Source: Natronorubrum sediminis (GTDB lineage Archaea; Halobacteriota; Halobacteria; Halobacteriales; Natrialbaceae). From it: a stretch of DNA of 64,000 nucleotides. Position 1 is the first letter of the stretch; each line of letters starts with the position of its first letter. The position numbers and the translations under genes were made by a program. Location of the stretch: NCBI RefSeq assembly GCF_900108095.1, contig NZ_FNWL01000002.1, forward strand, positions 788,748 through 852,747, written 5' to 3'. The notes under the pieces were generated by a model. That model was not told the DNA's origin. It searched no databases and worked only from the letters and a program-made list of their open reading frames with translations. Positions 1 to 8,984 of the stretch are shown in pieces.

Positions 1-2
1 TC

Positions 3-731
3 TGGGGCGTTCGTCCGCTGTACGAACCGCCGGGAACGGGAACGACGGACCCAACGGACATCACGCGAGACTTCTTCCTGCTCGATCACGCCGAGCGCGA
101 CGGCGTTTCGGGCATGTCGAGCATCGTCGGCGGCAAATTCACGACCTACCGGGCGATGGCCGAGGAAATCTCGAACCACGTCTGTGCGAAACTGGGCGTC
201 AGCGCGTCGTGTGCGACCGCCGAGGAGCCACTCCCCGGGAGCGAGAACATCGAAACGCTCGAGGCCGGGATGGACCAGTTCGGGCTTCGATCACCGGTCG
301 CTCGCCGAAGCACGCAGCGACTCGGCAGTCGGGCACAGGAGGTCCTCGAGACGAACGAGGCGAACCCGGTCATCTGCCAGTGCGAGGGCGTTACGCGGGC
401 CGAGATCTGTGACGCGATCGAGCAGTCGGGTTCGGATCTGAACGCCGTTCGCATTCGCACGCGCGCCTCGATGGGGAACTGTCAGGGCGGCTTTTGCTGT
501 CAGAACATGGCGAACGAACTCCACCCCACCTACGACGAGGCGACGGTACGGGCCGCACTCGACGAACTCTTTCAGGAGCGCTGGAAGGGCGAGCGCCACG
601 CCCTCTGGGGTGAACAGCTCTCCCAGGCCATGCTCAACTACGCCCTCCACGCGACGACGATGAACCGAGACCGGGATCCCGCCGACGCATCGATTGGGGT
701 CGACTACGCCCGATTCGACGGAGGTGCCTAG
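3..731 (+). CDS. glpA: Anaerobic-type glycerol-3-phosphate dehydrogenase subunit A, 3' part
   Basis: This is the C-terminal part of the FAD subunit of GlpABC, which oxidises sn-glycerol-3-phosphate to dihydroxyacetone phosphate and passes electrons to the membrane quinone pool. The frame is open from base 3, so the start and the N-terminal FAD fold lie before the window. Visible are the end of the FAD-dependent domain (VGGKFTTYR, near base 125) and a BFD-like [2Fe-2S] domain with the cysteine groups CQCEG and CQGGFCC. The TAG stop is directly followed by the glpB ATG, so the two genes share a transcript. Haloarchaea use this route to burn glycerol. The identification is firm because glpB and glpC follow. 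Confidence 0.93.
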   Translation, partial: WGVRPLYEPPGTGTTDPTDITRDFFLLDHAERDGVSGMSSIVGGKFTTYRAMAEEISNHVCAKLGVSASCATAEEPLPGSENIETLEAGMDQFGLRSPVARRSTQRLGSRAQEVLETNEANPVICQCEGVTRAEICDAIEQSGSDLNAVRIRTRASMGNCQGGFCCQNMANELHPTYDEATVRAALDELFQERWKGERHALWGEQLSQAMLNYALHATTMNRDRDPADASIGVDYARFDGGA

Positions 732-2045
732 ATGGCCATCGAAGACGACGTCCTCGTAATCGGCGGCGGCCTCGCAGGCACGACGGCTGCGCTTGCGGCC
801 GCGGCGTCTGCGAAGGACGCTCGAGTCCGCCTCGTCACGTACAAACAGAGCACGCTGCGACACGCGAGCGGCCTGATCGATATTTTGGGCTACGCGCCGG
901 GTGACGACGCGAACGCGCCGCTCGTCGACCCCTTCGACGCACTCGAGGACCTGCCCGAGGGCCATCCCTACGAACGCGTGGGGAGTCAGGCCGTCCGCGA
1001 CGCGCTCGCCTTTTTCGACGAAATCGCGGGCGACGCCTACGCGGGTGGACACACTGACGCCAACGCGCTCGTCCCGACCCACGGTGGGACGGTCAAACCG
1101 ACCGCTCGCTATCCAGTCTCGACGGCCGAGGGGCTGGCGAGCGACCCTCGAGAGACCCTCCTCGTCGGCTTCGAGACGCTCCCGGACTTCGACGCCCCAC
1201 TCGCCGCGAGCCACCTCGAGGCCGCGGGTGCTCCCTTCGAGGCGCGCGGGGTGACGCTCTCGTTCCCCGGCATCGTCCGCGACGACGCCAAAGTGACGCG
1301 CTACGCGCACCTGCTCGATCACGACGAGACGGTATCGACGGAAAGTGGCGAGACAGGCGCGCGAACGGCGCTCGTTACTGCTGTGGAGGGTCACCTCGAG
1401 GACGAACCGCGCGTCGGGTTCCCGGCCGTGCTGGGCGACGAACACGCCGACGAGGTCCGAAACGCACTCTCGGACGAACTCGGCGTCGACGTCTTCGAGG
1501 TCCCGATGGGTCCTCCGAGTCTGCCCGGAATGCGACTCGAGGAGCGACTGTACGACGCGCTCGAGGACGCTGGTGTTCGCGTCACCTCGGGCGTACCGGT
1601 AGTCGAGTACGAGACGACAGACGGAGACGACGACAGGGGCTGGCGCATCGATCACGTCGTCGTCGACCGCCACGGAGCCGAGATTCCCCACCGAGCCGAC
1701 CAGTACGTGCTGGCCACCGGCGGACTGGTCGGGAAGGGAATCGAGTCCGACCGCGAGCAGGTGTCGGAGCCAATCTTCGACTGTCACGTTCCACACGCCG
1801 AGGACCGCTACGACTGGTTCGTCGACGACGCCTTCGGCGAACAGCCCTTCGCCGCGTTCGGTCTCTCCCCCGACCGGGAGCTTCGCCCGCTCGACCCCAA
1901 CGGCGAGCCCGAATTCGAGAATCTGCGAGCCGCTGGGTCCGTTCTGGGGGGCTACGACTACGCCGCGGAGAAATCCGGCGCGGGCGTCTCGCTCGCGACG
2001 GGCTACGTCGCCGGCACGCGGGCCGGAGAGGAGGCGACACGATGA
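732..2045 (+). CDS. glpB: Anaerobic-type glycerol-3-phosphate dehydrogenase subunit B
   Basis: The product is 437 aa, a usual length for GlpB. It begins with a Rossmann FAD-binding motif (VLVIGGGLAG, residues 8-17) and the HASGLIDILGY segment typical of GlpB. GlpB is the FMN/FAD-linked subunit that connects GlpA to the iron-sulphur subunit GlpC. The ATG follows the glpA stop with no gap. The TGA stop overlaps the ATG of a 38-codon ORF (ATGA at 2042-2045) that leads into glpC. No frameshift is seen. The call rests on the motif, the length and the gene order glpA-glpB-glpC. Confidence 0.92.
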   Translation: MAIEDDVLVIGGGLAGTTAALAAAASAKDARVRLVTYKQSTLRHASGLIDILGYAPGDDANAPLVDPFDALEDLPEGHPYERVGSQAVRDALAFFDEIAGDAYAGGHTDANALVPTHGGTVKPTARYPVSTAEGLASDPRETLLVGFETLPDFDAPLAASHLEAAGAPFEARGVTLSFPGIVRDDAKVTRYAHLLDHDETVSTESGETGARTALVTAVEGHLEDEPRVGFPAVLGDEHADEVRNALSDELGVDVFEVPMGPPSLPGMRLEERLYDALEDAGVRVTSGVPVVEYETTDGDDDRGWRIDHVVVDRHGAEIPHRADQYVLATGGLVGKGIESDREQVSEPIFDCHVPHAEDRYDWFVDDAFGEQPFAAFGLSPDRELRPLDPNGEPEFENLRAAGSVLGGYDYAAEKSGAGVSLATGYVAGTRAGEEATR

Positions 2046-2158
2046 CCGATCAAAAACCCGTATCGCGACGCGATCACAGCCAGACCCGACGCCGACGTGC
2101 CGACTCGAGCGACCGTCTCGAACGCGAGCAACCGACTGTGGTGATTTCGATCTCATGA
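2042..2158 (+). CDS. Possible 38-aa coupling ORF between glpB and glpC
   Basis: An ATG at 2042 overlaps the glpB stop (ATGA), and its own TGA (2156-2158) overlaps the glpC ATG at 2155 (again ATGA). The ORF therefore fills the whole glpB-glpC gap with start/stop overlaps at both ends. The predicted product is 38 aa and rich in arginine (a run of four Arg, RRRR, near the middle), which is unusual among acidic haloarchaeal proteins. It may be a real microprotein, a translated spacer that delivers ribosomes to glpC, or chance. I recognise no family. Conservation in relatives decides between these. Confidence 0.4.
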   Translation: MTDQKPVSRRDHSQTRRRRADSSDRLEREQPTVVISIS

Positions 2159-3501
2159 GCAACGCAGAACAACCGAGCGACGAGCAGCCAGGAAACGACG
2201 AGTTCGAACCGATTCAGGTCTTTCCGGAGGCCGAAGAGATGGACCTCCGGCCGGGCGCGGACGACTGTTACAAGTGCTCGACGTGTGACACGAACTGTCC
2301 GGTCGCGAAGGTCGACGACGAGTTCCCCGGACCGAAGTTCCAGGGGCCAGAGCAGTGGCGACTCAAGCGCCAGGACGACCACGACATCGACGACTCCGTG
2401 ATGAAGTGTTCGAACTGCATGCGCTGTGATAGCGCTTGCCCCTCCGAAGTGCCCCTCTCACAGATGCACAACACGGCTCGAGGGGAGTACGTCGAGGAGA
2501 ACATGAGCAAATTCTCTCGGGAGTACGTCCGGAACCGGATGCTCGCGAACTACCGGAGTCTCGCCCCGCTGGCGTCGATGTTCCCCCGCACGGCGAATTT
2601 CGTGATGGGGCTTTCGATCACGCAGTGGCTGGGCGAGAAGACTCTCGGCATCACGAGCGAACGGGAGTTACCGGAGTTCGCCACGGAGACGTTCCGCGAG
2701 TGGTGGGCAAAGCGAGGGGGGCCACGAGTCGAAAGCGAGGACAAGCGAATCGCGTACTTCCACGGCTGTTACTCGAACTACAACACGCCCGAGGTCGCGA
2801 AAGCCCTCGTCCGCGTCTACGAGCACTTTGGCTACGAGATCGTGGTGCCCGAACAGGACTGTTCGGGCACGCCGATGTTCGCAAACGGCATGCTCGAGGA
2901 CGCCCGTCGCGCGGCCGAGACGAACGTTCGCGAACTCGCCAGTGCCATCGAGGACGGCGCGGACGTGATCGCCTCCTGTAGCTCCTGTTCGATGTCGCTT
3001 CGCCAGGAGTATCCCGAACTGTTCGACTTCGATGGAACCGAGGACGTCGCCTCGAACACCTGGGACGCCGTCGAGTACCTCCGCGTTCACGAGGATCTAC
3101 GGGCCGAACTCGAGGGGACCTCGGTCGGCGATGAGTACGACGATTTCGCCTATCACGCACCGTGTCATTCACGTAACCAGGGACTCGATGGACAGACGAT
3201 AGCAGTGCTCGACGCGATTGACGGCATCGATGCCCACGACGTCGGCGACTCCTGTTCGGGAATCTCCGGCACGTACGGGTGGAAAGAAGAGAACTACGAG
3301 ACGTCCATGAAAATCGGCGAGGAGATGTTCGAACACATGGAGGACTCGAACGCCGAAACCGGACTCACCGAGTGCCCGACCTGCTCAATGCAGATGGGCC
3401 ACGGCACCGGTTACGAGATTAAACACACGCTCGAGGTGCTCGAGGCCGCGCTGGTGGGAACAGACAGTGATGGCCTAGAGCGCAAACGCAAGGGGAAGTA
3501 G
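2155..3501 (+). CDS. glpC: Anaerobic-type glycerol-3-phosphate dehydrogenase subunit C (Fe-S)
   Basis: The product is 448 aa and is the membrane-associated iron-sulphur subunit of GlpABC. Two ferredoxin-type clusters are visible (CSTCDTNCPV near residues 39-48, and CSNCMRCDSACPSEV near 84-98). They are followed by two cysteine-rich CCG-type domains with HGCYSNYN, DCSGTPMF, APCHSRNQG and SCSGISG. Both domains show CSG rather than the CCG seen in the related protein at 19931-23143. The start overlaps the stop of the small upstream ORF (ATGA). The next gene begins only 3 bases after the stop, so an Orc/Cdc6-like ATPase gene is physically part of the same operon. Confidence 0.92.
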   Translation: MSNAEQPSDEQPGNDEFEPIQVFPEAEEMDLRPGADDCYKCSTCDTNCPVAKVDDEFPGPKFQGPEQWRLKRQDDHDIDDSVMKCSNCMRCDSACPSEVPLSQMHNTARGEYVEENMSKFSREYVRNRMLANYRSLAPLASMFPRTANFVMGLSITQWLGEKTLGITSERELPEFATETFREWWAKRGGPRVESEDKRIAYFHGCYSNYNTPEVAKALVRVYEHFGYEIVVPEQDCSGTPMFANGMLEDARRAAETNVRELASAIEDGADVIASCSSCSMSLRQEYPELFDFDGTEDVASNTWDAVEYLRVHEDLRAELEGTSVGDEYDDFAYHAPCHSRNQGLDGQTIAVLDAIDGIDAHDVGDSCSGISGTYGWKEENYETSMKIGEEMFEHMEDSNAETGLTECPTCSMQMGHGTGYEIKHTLEVLEAALVGTDSDGLERKRKGK

Positions 3502-3504
3502 GAG

Positions 3505-4653
3505 ATGGATCTGGAGGAACGAATCGCTCGACGACGGTCGGCTCGACAGGGACGGGCTGTCGTCGTCGACCACGACCAACTGAGCCCCGTCGTCCACCGA
3601 CCGGACCCGATCGGGCGCGGCCCCGTGTTAGAACAGCTACTCGACGCACTCGAGGCAGTCTTCGACGGCGAGTTGCCACCTCCAGTCGCCGTCGTCGGCC
3701 CGTCAGGATCCGGAACGACAGCGATCGTCACGGCGCTCTTCGGTGCACTCAACGAACGCCTCGGCGAACCCACTCGAGCGATCGGCACGACGACGCGAGC
3801 CGCGAGTTCGAAGCCGGTAACGTGGTTTATCCATGTCGACGGCCGGCGCGTCGAGAGCGATTTCGCGTTCTATCGAACGGTCCTCTCCGTCGTCTCGAAC
3901 AACCACGTCCCCGAGAGCGGCGTCGGAACTGCCGATTTACGGGATCGACTCGCCGAGCGGCTCTCGCGACCGGACCGCAAAGCCATCGTCGCAATCGATC
4001 ACCACGACGAACCCCAAACCCTCTCCTACGGCCGCGTTCGCGAGTTACTCGAGCCCCTCGCCGACAGCGTCTCGACCGTCGCGGTCGGGCAGGAGCCACC
4101 AGACGAATGGACGGACGACCAGCCAATCGTCACCGTCCCAGCGTACCGACAACACGAACTCGTCGACGTGCTAACCGACCGCGTCTCGACCGGCCTCGCG
4201 GCGGGCAGCCTCGATCATCAAACGATTCGAGACGTTGCGATATGGGCGGATGGCAACGCACACGACGCGCTCGCGGTCTTGTTCAGCGCCGCCAGCCTCG
4301 CGACCGAGGAAGGCAGCGACCGAATCGAACCCGAGCACCTCGAGACGGCTCGAGCCGACGTCCCTGACGAGAGTGTCCACTTGGATCGCGTGCTCACGCT
4401 CTCGGAGACGCGCCAGCAAGTGCTCGCCGATTTCGTCACCGTCGACTCCGAAGAGCAGCCGATTCGAGCCGTCGCGACGGAGATCGCCGAGCGTTCGGAG
4501 CTGACGAGGGGAACGGTCAAACGATTCATCTACGAACTCGCCGATCAGGGAATTATCGAACGGGTGCCGTTGGAAGCGACGGGAAGCGGCCGTCGTCCCA
4601 GTGCCGTCGTTCCACGGTTTCCGACGATTGCGTTCGAAGAACTCACGGAGTAG
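3505..4653 (+). CDS. Divergent Orc1/Cdc6-like AAA ATPase with altered P-loop
   Basis: The 382-aa product has the architecture of Orc1/Cdc6-type ATPases: an AAA module (about residues 30-270) and a C-terminal winged helix (about 290-375, with SELTRGTVKRFIYELADQGII). The Walker A region reads GPSGSGTT at residues 65-72, so the invariant lysine is Thr71. The Walker B-like stretch is IVAIDHHDE. ATP binding may therefore be weak or lost. Such a protein is more likely a DNA-binding regulator or a plasmid/replicon-type relative than an active origin initiator. No obvious origin repeat cluster surrounds it. It sits 3 bases after glpC and probably shares its transcript. The fold call is moderate and the function is unknown. 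Confidence 0.65.
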   Translation: MDLEERIARRRSARQGRAVVVDHDQLSPVVHRPDPIGRGPVLEQLLDALEAVFDGELPPPVAVVGPSGSGTTAIVTALFGALNERLGEPTRAIGTTTRAASSKPVTWFIHVDGRRVESDFAFYRTVLSVVSNNHVPESGVGTADLRDRLAERLSRPDRKAIVAIDHHDEPQTLSYGRVRELLEPLADSVSTVAVGQEPPDEWTDDQPIVTVPAYRQHELVDVLTDRVSTGLAAGSLDHQTIRDVAIWADGNAHDALAVLFSAASLATEEGSDRIEPEHLETARADVPDESVHLDRVLTLSETRQQVLADFVTVDSEEQPIRAVATEIAERSELTRGTVKRFIYELADQGIIERVPLEATGSGRRPSAVVPRFPTIAFEELTE

Positions 4654-4701
4654 GGCTCACCGATTAGCCCGAAGTCACCGATTTTCTCTCAGTACTCGAG
4701 T

Positions 4702-4757
4702 GGTCCTCAGTCGTTATTGGCGATTGGCCCTCAGTCGTCGTTAGCGATTGGCCCTCA
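4702..4757. repeat. Degenerate 24-bp tandem repeat between convergent genes
   Basis: Two 24-bp units (4702-4725 and 4726-4749) and a partial third (4750-4757) share the core CCTCAGTCGTYRTTRGCGATT. The third copy runs into the stop codon of the DUF368 gene on the minus strand. The array fills much of the 101-base gap between two convergent genes. It could mark slipped-strand duplication of the gene's 3' end or act near transcription termination. Nothing else is evident in the gap. Confidence 0.7.
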
Positions 4758-5681
4758 GTATTCGAGGTCGTCGGTGTACCGATCGACGAACAGGACGGCA
4801 CCGACGCCGATTGCGGCTGCGACGATGGCGACTGCAGGCGTCCCGAGGGGTGTTTCACCGAGGTTTCCGCCCACTTCTTCGACCGGTAACCGGAGCGCGC
4901 CGACCATCAGACTCACCAGAAAGGCCAGCGTCGCGGCTCGATAGCGTTCCAGAGCGTACCCAACGATGTGTGCCATCGTGAACAGACCGATCACCGCTCC
5001 GACGCCGAAAATCGAGACGACCGTGCCGGACTCGATTACGGGGGCGAGTGCGTTCCCGGTCGCCAATCCGAGGACGCCGTCGACGAACTCGCTCAAAACG
5101 CCCGTCATGTACTCGTACTGGCCGAGAATCAGGAGGAAGAACGCCCCTGAGACGCCCGGCAACACCATCGCACAGATCGCGACCGCACCGGCGACGAACA
5201 CCATCAACGGCCCGTGAGAGACGTCTCCCGTCGTCACTCCCGTGACGAAAAAGGCGATTGCGATGGCAACGGCCGAGACGAAGATCCGCTCGCGCGTCCA
5301 GCGATCGATCTGTCTGTAGAGGACGATCGCCGACGCGGCGATCAGGCCGAAGAAAAAGCCGTACGTCGGCACCGGATACGTCGTCGCCGCGACGTGCATC
5401 ACTCGAGAGAGGACCACGATCGCCGTCGAAATACCGAGTCCCAGTGCGAGCAAGAACACGACGTCCATCCGCTCGAGTGCCGTCCGAACCTCCGCACGAG
5501 CCTCGGGATCGGTTGGATTCAACGCAGGCTGGAACGCTCTCGGGTCGATCGCCGTAATCGCCTGAATCAATCGATCGTAGATGCCGACGATCAACGCGAT
5601 CGTTGCGCCCGAGACGCCCGGAACGACGTCGGCCGTCCCCATCGAAAACCCCTTGAGATAGATGGCGAGAAGCTCCCGCAT
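4755..5681 (-). CDS. DUF368 membrane protein, polyprenyl-phosphate transporter-like
   Basis: The 308-aa polytopic membrane protein starts MRELLAIYLKGFSMGTADVVPGVSG, and the DVVPGVSGAT stretch is the DUF368 signature. A second similar loop (VLPGVSGAF) lies in the C-terminal half, giving the internal pseudo-repeat expected of the family. Bacterial DUF368 proteins (PopT) are known to return undecaprenyl phosphate across the membrane. The archaeal equivalent would be dolichyl phosphate. Its position directly downstream of aglB on the same strand (151-base gap) supports a role in lipid-carrier recycling during N-glycosylation, which is an inference. A TATA-like AAGGCTTTT box lies about 31 bases upstream of the start (5708-5716). 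Confidence 0.85.
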   Translation of the reverse strand: MRELLAIYLKGFSMGTADVVPGVSGATIALIVGIYDRLIQAITAIDPRAFQPALNPTDPEARAEVRTALERMDVVFLLALGLGISTAIVVLSRVMHVAATTYPVPTYGFFFGLIAASAIVLYRQIDRWTRERIFVSAVAIAIAFFVTGVTTGDVSHGPLMVFVAGAVAICAMVLPGVSGAFFLLILGQYEYMTGVLSEFVDGVLGLATGNALAPVIESGTVVSIFGVGAVIGLFTMAHIVGYALERYRAATLAFLVSLMVGALRLPVEEVGGNLGETPLGTPAVAIVAAAIGVGAVLFVDRYTDDLEY

Positions 5682-5707
5682 TACTCGAGGGTATTTCGGA
5701 TGCGTGC

Positions 5708-5716
5708 AAAAGCCTT
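5708..5716 (-). promoter_or_regulatory. TATA-like box of the DUF368 gene
   Basis: On the minus strand the sequence AAGGCTTTT is centred about 31 bases upstream of the ATG at 5681, a spacing consistent with a nearly leaderless transcript. It resembles the AAGGCTTATTC boxes of aglB and the divergent glycosyltransferase gene. Confidence 0.45.
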
Positions 5717-5832
5717 CTTACTTTTGTAGCAGACTGCATCGTGACAGCCACGACACCGCCGACAGTTCGGTCGCTGCCCGATGAATCAGAACCAGGTACA
5801 GAAACCGGCGAGCGGCCAAAACGTGGTAATCC

Positions 5833-8823
5833 CTACTCGGCGGGATCTTCGCCAGCACCGTCGCCATCGTCCTCGGCGTCAGCCATCTCGTCTTCGAGTT
5901 CGTCCTCATCGATCTCGAGTTCGTCTTCCATCTCGTCCTCGTCGATTTGCTCGTCGTCGACCTCGTCATCTTCTTCCGCTGGCTCCTCGAGTTCGGTCTG
6001 TTCGAAGTCCTCGAGCGTGACCGTCTCGCCGTGGACGACGGCCTCTTCTGGCACTTCGGTCTGCGTCTCGTAGCCGTCCTCTCCAAATTCGCCGACCGAG
6101 ACGTTGTAGTCGCCGGTCGCCATCACGTCGCTGTCGGTGTAGCCGTCTTCGACGCCGAGTTCGTTGTCTGTCGCGTACGGCACCGTCAGTTCGAAGGAGC
6201 CGTCGTCGTCGACGTCCACTTCTTGCGTGTACGTGAACGTCCGATCGGCGTTCGTCTCGAGGTCGACGTCGACGGTCGCCGTCGCGTTGTCGCCGAGCAG
6301 TTCGTCTTCGTCGTCGACTTCGCCGGAGAGGGTCGCACCGTCGACGCGCTCGAACGTTTGGACCGGCACGCCAGCTTGCAGGTCGACCAGTTCGTTCATC
6401 GGATCCTGCTGAATCTGAGTGATTTCGGCTTCGGTCATCGGGCCCATCGTCATCGACGGCTGACCCTCACCAGGCGGTGCGAGTTCGCCGTCATCGATGT
6501 GGATCACGTCACCGTCCGAGTATCCCATCTCCTCGAGGTCCTGGGCGGCTTCAGCCTGTGGATCGATGACCTGACTGTTGTACACCTCGGCGGTGGTGCC
6601 GAGGAGCATCGGCGGCGTCTCCTCGCTCTCGTGGACAGCGCGGTAGTGTTCCATGCCGTCCGCATCGTCGTAGTACAACTGTGCGAGCATCGTCTCGTGG
6701 AACGGTGCTTCGTCGAAGTCTTCCTGAAGGTCCTCGACGTTGAGGTGCTCATCGGTGTCGTGATCCGGCGGCGTCATGTAGTAGCCGTAGTCCGGACCAG
6801 ACCACTGTGAAATGGCGTTGAACTTGCTACTCGCCATCGCGCTGTCGATCATGACGTAGCGCATCTCCTCGTCACCGGCCTCCTCGGCGTAGGTCTCGAG
6901 TTCCTCGTCGGTGAGGTCGGTCGGGTTTTCGCCAGCGGCGATCGTATCGAGGACTAACTCACCACGATCCTCAGATTCGGCCGTCAGGAACGCCGACGAC
7001 GAGTCGGCGTGTTGCTGGAACGGGTTCGAGTGTGGCATCCGTTCACCCTGCGTCGTGATCAGATGTCCGTAGTCCCACCACGACATGACGCCGTAGGAGC
7101 CAGCCGGATAGTCGTAGTCACCGTCCTCCGGATACTCGTAGGTCCCCATGTAGTCGAGTTGGTCCGCATTCTCGTCTTCGCCCCAGTTACCCGGTTCGGG
7201 GGTATTTTCGGCGAGCCAGTGGTTCGACTCTTCCCAGGTCATCGCCTCGTGGTGTGGCCCCATGTGTTGACCCTGTTGCCAGGCGGTCGCACCGCCGGCC
7301 ATCGGCGTGAGCAGCGGAACGAACACTAACATCGCGACTAACACGAGCACGATAATCTGGTACGTCTCGACCTGGCGGAGCGAATCGACGCCGCCGCGGA
7401 TGTCGAGGTCGAAGAATCGAACGACGTCGGCGACGAAGATCGCGTTGACGACGGCAACTGCGAGCACGAGATAGTAGCTAAATCGGACCTGTGTCGCCGT
7501 CATGCTGATCAGGAACAGCGACCAGATGATGACGAGCGTGTACTCGGCACGGAACTCACGCCCCAGGAACGGCCGCGCGACGAGGAACGCGAGCCCGGCG
7601 AGCATCGTGTAAAACGCCGCACCGAACTCGCCGAAGACGTGGGCGTTGAAGTCGTCCGGCGGCTGGACTTCCGAGACGGTGAGGCCCGTGTCAGATGGAT
7701 CGAGCGGAAGGAGCCGCCCCGTGAGGTTGCCGACGAACGTATCGTAGAGATCCGGCAGTGCGAGCCACATCACGACGAATGCACCGAGGAGCAATCCGCC
7801 GATCGCCGCCGGATAGTAGCGTCGGTCGATATTCCGGTTGTTCCAGACTCGAGCGAGTCCGGCCATGAACAGACAACCGAATGCGACGAGGGCAGCAGCA
7901 ATCGGCTGCAGGAGGCCGAAACTGGTCGTACTTCCCAGCGAAACTTCCTCGATCATCACGAGCATGAAGAGCGCGGGAATCGCCATGCTGATCGCACCGA
8001 CGAACGCGAGGTGGTCGGGCGACGTTCCACGAACGTAATCGAGACAGAGCTGAACGGTGAAGAAGACGGCGAAGATACCGACGAGGACGACGCCAGGCGG
8101 CCACACCCAGAGATACAAGCTGAGTGCTACACCGGCGAGGGCGCTGTACTTCGCCGGTTCCCGGAGCGCGTCCCAGTCCTTGTCGGCGACGAGTTCGTAA
8201 ATCGGCTGTTCGCGCTCAGCGACACGGAGCGCGACCATCATCGAGAGGACAGCGAGTGCCATGAACAGCACCTCTGCAACGTGGTGTTGAAGCTGACCGA
8301 CCGTCGACCGATAGAAGAACGTCCCTGGTGCGAGCGCGAGGACTGCGATCGACACGAGCCCACCGACCGTACCGCCGAGTCGACGACCCATGTAGAAGAC
8401 CGGAATCGCGACGAGTGCCGCCATCGCCGGCACGGTGAGCAGTGCGACGGAGTAGAGCGTGCTTGAGGACGGATCACCGAGACCGACGATCATCGCGATG
8501 GTCACGATAATCTGATCGAACAAAGTCCCGAACTGACCGGCGTAGTTCCCCGTCGGAAACCCTGTCCAGATCTCGTAGGGCATCGTATTCGGGTAGTTTT
8601 CGGCCGTCCACTCGACGGTCCGCCAGTGGTACCACGAGTCGACGGCGTTCAACGCTGGCCGACCGTCGTCGGTGATGAAATTCCCGTACGACAGCACTCG
8701 TGTCACGAACATAAACAGTATCACAACGCCGATAAGCGGCAGGTGATACCAATCGCGCCACGTCTCGAGGAGGGAGGGCGAGGCCGCAGCACCCTCTTCG
8801 ACGTGTTCGGTATCCGTACTCAT
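5833..8823 (-). CDS. aglB: Dolichyl-phosphooligosaccharide-protein glycosyltransferase AglB (STT3)
   Basis: AglB transfers the lipid-linked glycan to asparagine in N-X-S/T sequons on the outer membrane face. The 996-aa protein has an N-terminal membrane domain of about a dozen helices (residues 25 to about 510). An acidic DSWYHWR motif lies in the first external loop, and the catalytic WWDYG motif is at residues 582-586. A beta-rich outer domain follows, ending in an extremely Glu/Asp-rich tail of about 60 residues. An ATG exists 24 bases further up, but the TATA-like AAGGCTTATTC box centred near 8852 fits a leaderless start at 8823 (MSTDTEH). Neighbours are the DUF368 gene downstream and a divergent glycosyltransferase gene. 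Confidence 0.95.
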   Translation of the reverse strand: MSTDTEHVEEGAAASPSLLETWRDWYHLPLIGVVILFMFVTRVLSYGNFITDDGRPALNAVDSWYHWRTVEWTAENYPNTMPYEIWTGFPTGNYAGQFGTLFDQIIVTIAMIVGLGDPSSSTLYSVALLTVPAMAALVAIPVFYMGRRLGGTVGGLVSIAVLALAPGTFFYRSTVGQLQHHVAEVLFMALAVLSMMVALRVAEREQPIYELVADKDWDALREPAKYSALAGVALSLYLWVWPPGVVLVGIFAVFFTVQLCLDYVRGTSPDHLAFVGAISMAIPALFMLVMIEEVSLGSTTSFGLLQPIAAALVAFGCLFMAGLARVWNNRNIDRRYYPAAIGGLLLGAFVVMWLALPDLYDTFVGNLTGRLLPLDPSDTGLTVSEVQPPDDFNAHVFGEFGAAFYTMLAGLAFLVARPFLGREFRAEYTLVIIWSLFLISMTATQVRFSYYLVLAVAVVNAIFVADVVRFFDLDIRGGVDSLRQVETYQIIVLVLVAMLVFVPLLTPMAGGATAWQQGQHMGPHHEAMTWEESNHWLAENTPEPGNWGEDENADQLDYMGTYEYPEDGDYDYPAGSYGVMSWWDYGHLITTQGERMPHSNPFQQHADSSSAFLTAESEDRGELVLDTIAAGENPTDLTDEELETYAEEAGDEEMRYVMIDSAMASSKFNAISQWSGPDYGYYMTPPDHDTDEHLNVEDLQEDFDEAPFHETMLAQLYYDDADGMEHYRAVHESEETPPMLLGTTAEVYNSQVIDPQAEAAQDLEEMGYSDGDVIHIDDGELAPPGEGQPSMTMGPMTEAEITQIQQDPMNELVDLQAGVPVQTFERVDGATLSGEVDDEDELLGDNATATVDVDLETNADRTFTYTQEVDVDDDGSFELTVPYATDNELGVEDGYTDSDVMATGDYNVSVGEFGEDGYETQTEVPEEAVVHGETVTLEDFEQTELEEPAEEDDEVDDEQIDEDEMEDELEIDEDELEDEMADAEDDGDGAGEDPAE

Positions 8824-8846
8824 TAGCTTCCACCAGACACAAGTCA

Positions 8847-8858
8847 AGAATAAGCCTT
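8847..8858 (-). promoter_or_regulatory. aglB promoter (BRE/TATA)
   Basis: On the minus strand AAGGCTTATTCT lies about 27-29 bases before the ATG at 8823, which predicts a leaderless mRNA. The same 11-base AAGGCTTATTC core occurs at the same distance before the divergent gene at 9021. Confidence 0.6.
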
Positions 8859-8984
8859 GTCATATGCCACTCAACTTTTGTTTGGCAGGTCGAACAACCA
8901 CCTGACGAGAACGTTCTCCAACTCGTTATCGCCTCGCTTCACTATCCGAAGACAGCTAAGAATTACCGTCGCTGGGCGAAGGAA

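Noticed and set aside
291-2162. 623-codon open frame on the minus strand across glpA and glpB
   Set aside because: It is antisense to two well-supported genes, and its product is rich in Arg and Val without family motifs. Long antisense frames are expected in GC-rich haloarchaeal DNA.
3505-4653. A replication origin next to the Orc1/Cdc6-like gene
   Set aside because: The neighbouring sequences show no inverted origin-box repeats or long AT-rich unwinding region, and the ATPase motif is defective.
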